A stretch of DNA of 28,291 nt, taken from positions 1-28,291 of the IMG/VR virus record IMGVR_UViG_3300032296_000886. One strand, given 5' to 3'. Numbering within the stretch: position 1 is the stretch's first letter; every line of letters begins with the position of its first letter. The notes beneath the pieces are model-generated. The model saw only the letters and a list, made by a program, of their open reading frames with translations. It was not told the DNA's origin and ran no database searches. This document shows positions 25,646 to 28,291 of the stretch, one piece after another. The position numbers were made by a program, and so were the translations under genes. This stretch comes from a virus.

Positions 25646-28291
25646 GCCGTAGAGTTCGAGGATGCGTTCTGTCTCGGGACGCATCGCTCGTGTCTGTGTG
25701 CGCAGGAAGCGTTCCGTGGCAGTGCGCTGGGCCTCACGCAATGCGCGGTTGGCCGAACCCTCGAAGCTGCGGATTTCAAGGCCGGTGCCCTTGGCCGCTT
25801 CGTTCCAGTCCTTGACCATCTGCACCACTTCGCGGGCACGTTCGTTGTCCTTGGCGATCTTGGCGCTGACGTACATCCCACGATATGCTGCTGCGACATC
25901 CTTCTGGTAGTCGCCGATCCGCTTGGACAGCCGCACCACGTCGTTCTCTGCCACCGCAGCAGCCGGGTAGAAGCCCAGCGCCCGAGTCAGCATCGTGCCA
26001 AGATGTAGGTCGTTGCTGACCACATACCCCTTCTGACTGACGATGGCACCTGCGTTGTTGTAGGCCATCATGTCACCCAGCGCACGGAACATCACCACGG
26101 GCGACTCGCGCAAGATGGAGTTGAACGAGGTCTTGTCGTCCAGCACACCCACAGTCTCCAGTCCGTAGCGGGCTGCATCGGCTCCGGTTGCCAGAGCACC
26201 TTGCAGGAAGGACGCCACCGGCCCAGCGATCTCGATCAGTTCCCGTCCCACGTCTGCACCGGCCAGCGCGATGCCGGTACCGGGGATGATGTTGGACAGA
26301 GACACACGGTCGGCCACGTTGGCAGGCGTGATGGTGTTGAGCAGACCACGCATCAGGATGGGCGTCATGCCGGGAGCGATGGCGTCCAGTGCCTCGGCCA
26401 GAGACTTCTCGGCGCTGCCCTTCCACACGGCGTTCGGGCCAAGCCCCAGTGCCTGCGCAATGGTGTCGATGATGTCCATCAGGTCTTCGGCGAACGGTAG
26501 ACCCTTCAGACCGGCGAACATGGCAAGGATGCCCAGCGCCAGCAGTTGCTCCTTGCGGGGCAGCGCGGCCAGCATCTGGATGCTGTTGACCGGGAACATC
26601 TTGAACATGAACAGGAACTGGCGCACGTCACCACGGAACATGGCGGGGCGGTTGAACATCGCATACTCGCCCAGCGTGTTGTCGATCATGTCCACTGCGA
26701 ACTTGTCGGCCACCTCGAAAGCTGTTGCTGCGTCTTTGCCTTCGGCCAGAGCGCGTGCGTAGGCCATGCGGAACGCAGCCAAACCTGTTGCGCGGCGGCT
26801 GTGCTGCTCGGTGTAGTTGAACAAGGACATCCACACTTCAGCCGCAGCCTTCGTGGCACCAGAGCGGAACTTGCCCCGCGCAGAACCCAGCAACGAGTTG
26901 GTCAGTGCGGCCTGCATGGTGCCACCGCCGACTTCCTTCTGCATGAACCGCGCCTCGGCCTCGGTGAACCCGGATGCCTTGAGCTTGGCCGGGTCTTCGA
27001 GCAGGTCGTCCCAGAACTTCACTTCGCTCTGACCGAAACCCTTGGTCGAGTTGATGGCGCGGCTCAGTTCCACAGAGGTCATGCCCCAGCCGAAGCCGCC
27101 GCCGAAGGCGTTCTTCTGGTTGTACCCAGAGAAGGCGGGCAGCACGTTCGTCGCCAGCGACAGGTAGTTCAGGATGGCCGTGGCAAACGACGCGCCCATG
27201 AACGTGAAAGTTGTTGCCGTGCGGATTGCAGACGCTGCTTCGCCAGACGCGAAGTCCGTGTAGTCCACGTTGGTCTGTGACTCCATGAAGGCCACGGCGC
27301 GGCGACCACGATCCTTGTAGCGGTTGCCCATGACGGGCGACTCTTTGGTCACAAACGTGTAGTGGTAGTCGTCGAACTCCCGCTTCGCTGCCACCTTAGC
27401 CGCTTCGGGCATGGCCGGGTCTTTCTCGGCAGCTTCCCACGCAGCCTTGCGGCGGTCGTACTCGGTCTTGTCGCCGAACCACAGGCGGATGGAATCCGGG
27501 TCTGCATCATCAAACAAGCGGTCGAGCCGGTGCCGGTTCTGCTTGCGTGCCACAGTGGACGCAGTTGACTCAAGATGCTGCGACACGTACTTGATGGTGT
27601 TCGGGTCTTCACCGGGAGTGCCCGCACGCTTGAGGCGGGTACGAGCCTTGGCGTTCTGCTGGGTCAGGCCCACGATCAGACGCTCACGCTCCTCCGGCGT
27701 GATGCTGATGGAGAAGCGGGTGATGGCCGAGATGATCTCGTTGAGGTTGGCCTCAGCCGTGGTCGAGACTGTTTCACGGGCCGTCTCAGGCTGTGCAACA
27801 AGTTTGACTTTCCTGACCACGAACTCGGTGCCGTCCAGCACTTCCATCTCGAAGCCGCCCTCGACACCATCGAACATGCCTTGGATGCGCTCGGCCATCG
27901 CCTCTGCCTCGGCGCGGTTCTCCACCTGCGAGAACAGCAGGTGCTGGCGGTACTGCTCCGACACCTTGAGGATGCGGCCCGTGCGAGGGTCAACGGCTTG
28001 GATGCGAACCTGCCACGAACCCTCACGACCGAACGGCACGTAGCCGCCAGCGATGGAACGCTTGGCGAGTAGCTCGGCGTCGGTTTTGCTCAACTCGAAC
28101 AGCGCCAGATTCTGAATGGCCTGCTGCATGGCGAAGCGATCAGGGCCAGAGCGCGGGATGTTGGAATCCTTCTTCAGCGCCTCGATACCCTTGGACACAT
28201 CATCGGCTTCCTTCTGGTCGAAGAACGCTTGCACATCTGCGTTGCGGTCAGTGTCACGGCCCAGCACAGCGGCGTTGAACTTCTTGATGAA
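25634..28291 (-). CDS. Very large virion-associated or polyvalent protein (C-terminal part, cut by right window edge)
   Basis: The frame is open from the right edge to the stop at 25634, giving 885 visible residues; the true start lies outside the window. The protein is largely helical, with long charged stretches and a more hydrophobic region about residues 560-620 (QFLFMFKMFPVNSIQMLAAL, LLALGILAMFAGLKGLPF) able to enter or lie on a membrane. The layout, size and late orientation fit the giant internal virion (ejection) proteins of podoviruses or the 'large polyvalent protein' family, whose C-termini (LPD38-type) I recall as similar. No transglycosylase motif is visible in this part. Role as DNA-ejection protein is an inference. 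Confidence 0.75.
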   Translation of the reverse strand, partial: FIKKFNAAVLGRDTDRNADVQAFFDQKEADDVSKGIEALKKDSNIPRSGPDRFAMQQAIQNLALFELSKTDAELLAKRSIAGGYVPFGREGSWQVRIQAVDPRTGRILKVSEQYRQHLLFSQVENRAEAEAMAERIQGMFDGVEGGFEMEVLDGTEFVVRKVKLVAQPETARETVSTTAEANLNEIISAITRFSISITPEERERLIVGLTQQNAKARTRLKRAGTPGEDPNTIKYVSQHLESTASTVARKQNRHRLDRLFDDADPDSIRLWFGDKTEYDRRKAAWEAAEKDPAMPEAAKVAAKREFDDYHYTFVTKESPVMGNRYKDRGRRAVAFMESQTNVDYTDFASGEAASAIRTATTFTFMGASFATAILNYLSLATNVLPAFSGYNQKNAFGGGFGWGMTSVELSRAINSTKGFGQSEVKFWDDLLEDPAKLKASGFTEAEARFMQKEVGGGTMQAALTNSLLGSARGKFRSGATKAAAEVWMSLFNYTEQHSRRATGLAAFRMAYARALAEGKDAATAFEVADKFAVDMIDNTLGEYAMFNRPAMFRGDVRQFLFMFKMFPVNSIQMLAALPRKEQLLALGILAMFAGLKGLPFAEDLMDIIDTIAQALGLGPNAVWKGSAEKSLAEALDAIAPGMTPILMRGLLNTITPANVADRVSLSNIIPGTGIALAGADVGRELIEIAGPVASFLQGALATGADAARYGLETVGVLDDKTSFNSILRESPVVMFRALGDMMAYNNAGAIVSQKGYVVSNDLHLGTMLTRALGFYPAAAVAENDVVRLSKRIGDYQKDVAAAYRGMYVSAKIAKDNERAREVVQMVKDWNEAAKGTGLEIRSFEGSANRALREAQRTATERFLRTQTRAMRPETERILELYGVTE

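Noticed and set aside
1-28291. tRNA genes, phage RNA polymerase, integrase or lysis genes
   Set aside because: No T-loop/acceptor pairs, T7-type polymerase motifs, integrase catalytic residues or endolysin motifs were noticed while reading. They may lie outside the window.

Overview
The window is part of a tailed double-stranded DNA bacteriophage genome, GC-rich and densely packed with overlapping genes. Portal, both terminase subunits, a large virion-type or polyvalent protein and a complete phage replication set are present. There is no rRNA, tRNA, integrase, lysis gene or RNA polymerase gene in view. Strong Shine-Dalgarno sites and sigma70-like promoter elements suggest a bacterial host, plausibly a proteobacterium; the sequence alone does not fix host or genus.

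Layout. Positions 1-3964 (minus strand) are the start of the late/packaging module: a TerS-like protein, two small coupled genes, TerL, a terminator, a 105-residue protein and the 5' part of the portal gene, which runs off the left edge. Positions 3965-5634 are a regulatory hub. It holds a leftward promoter abutting the TerS start, a palindrome array, two copies of a rightward promoter motif that each lead into one member of a paralogous gene pair, a 28-residue membrane peptide between two terminators, and an AT-rich stretch flanked by TAGATTG repeats that looks like a replication origin or operator cluster. Positions 5635-25644 (plus strand) are one long early/middle run of about 36 genes, mostly linked by ATGA or TGATG overlaps. 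Positions 25634-28291 (minus strand) are the 3' part of a very large gene that converges on the early run. Because late genes leave at the left edge and enter at the right edge, the genome is probably circular or circularly permuted, with two divergent transcription arms meeting near 25.64 kb.

How the genes work together. The first half of the early run (5.6-14 kb) is mostly small unknown proteins around a striking module: a MoxR-type AAA+ ATPase, a DUF3150-like protein, a zinc-ribbon protein and a protein joining a HExxH metallopeptidase-like domain to a von Willebrand factor A (MIDAS) domain. This resembles the ATPase/VWA pairs of cobaltochelatase and MoxR systems and is the best candidate here for an uncharacterised system. 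The second half (14.3-25.6 kb) is nucleotide and DNA metabolism: a DUF3310 (T7 gp1.7-like) protein with an added HTH, a HExxH protein, a family A DNA polymerase carrying Leu at the position of E. coli Pol I Phe762, a Cas4/RecB-like nuclease with an iron-sulphur cysteine pattern, a VRR-NUC nuclease, an SNF2-type helicase, a four-cysteine protein with an Ala/Pro-rich linker and acidic tail (possibly ssDNA-binding), an HTH regulator and a 949-residue primase-polymerase/DUF927 helicase.

Family names were assigned by eye from motifs; no database search was run.
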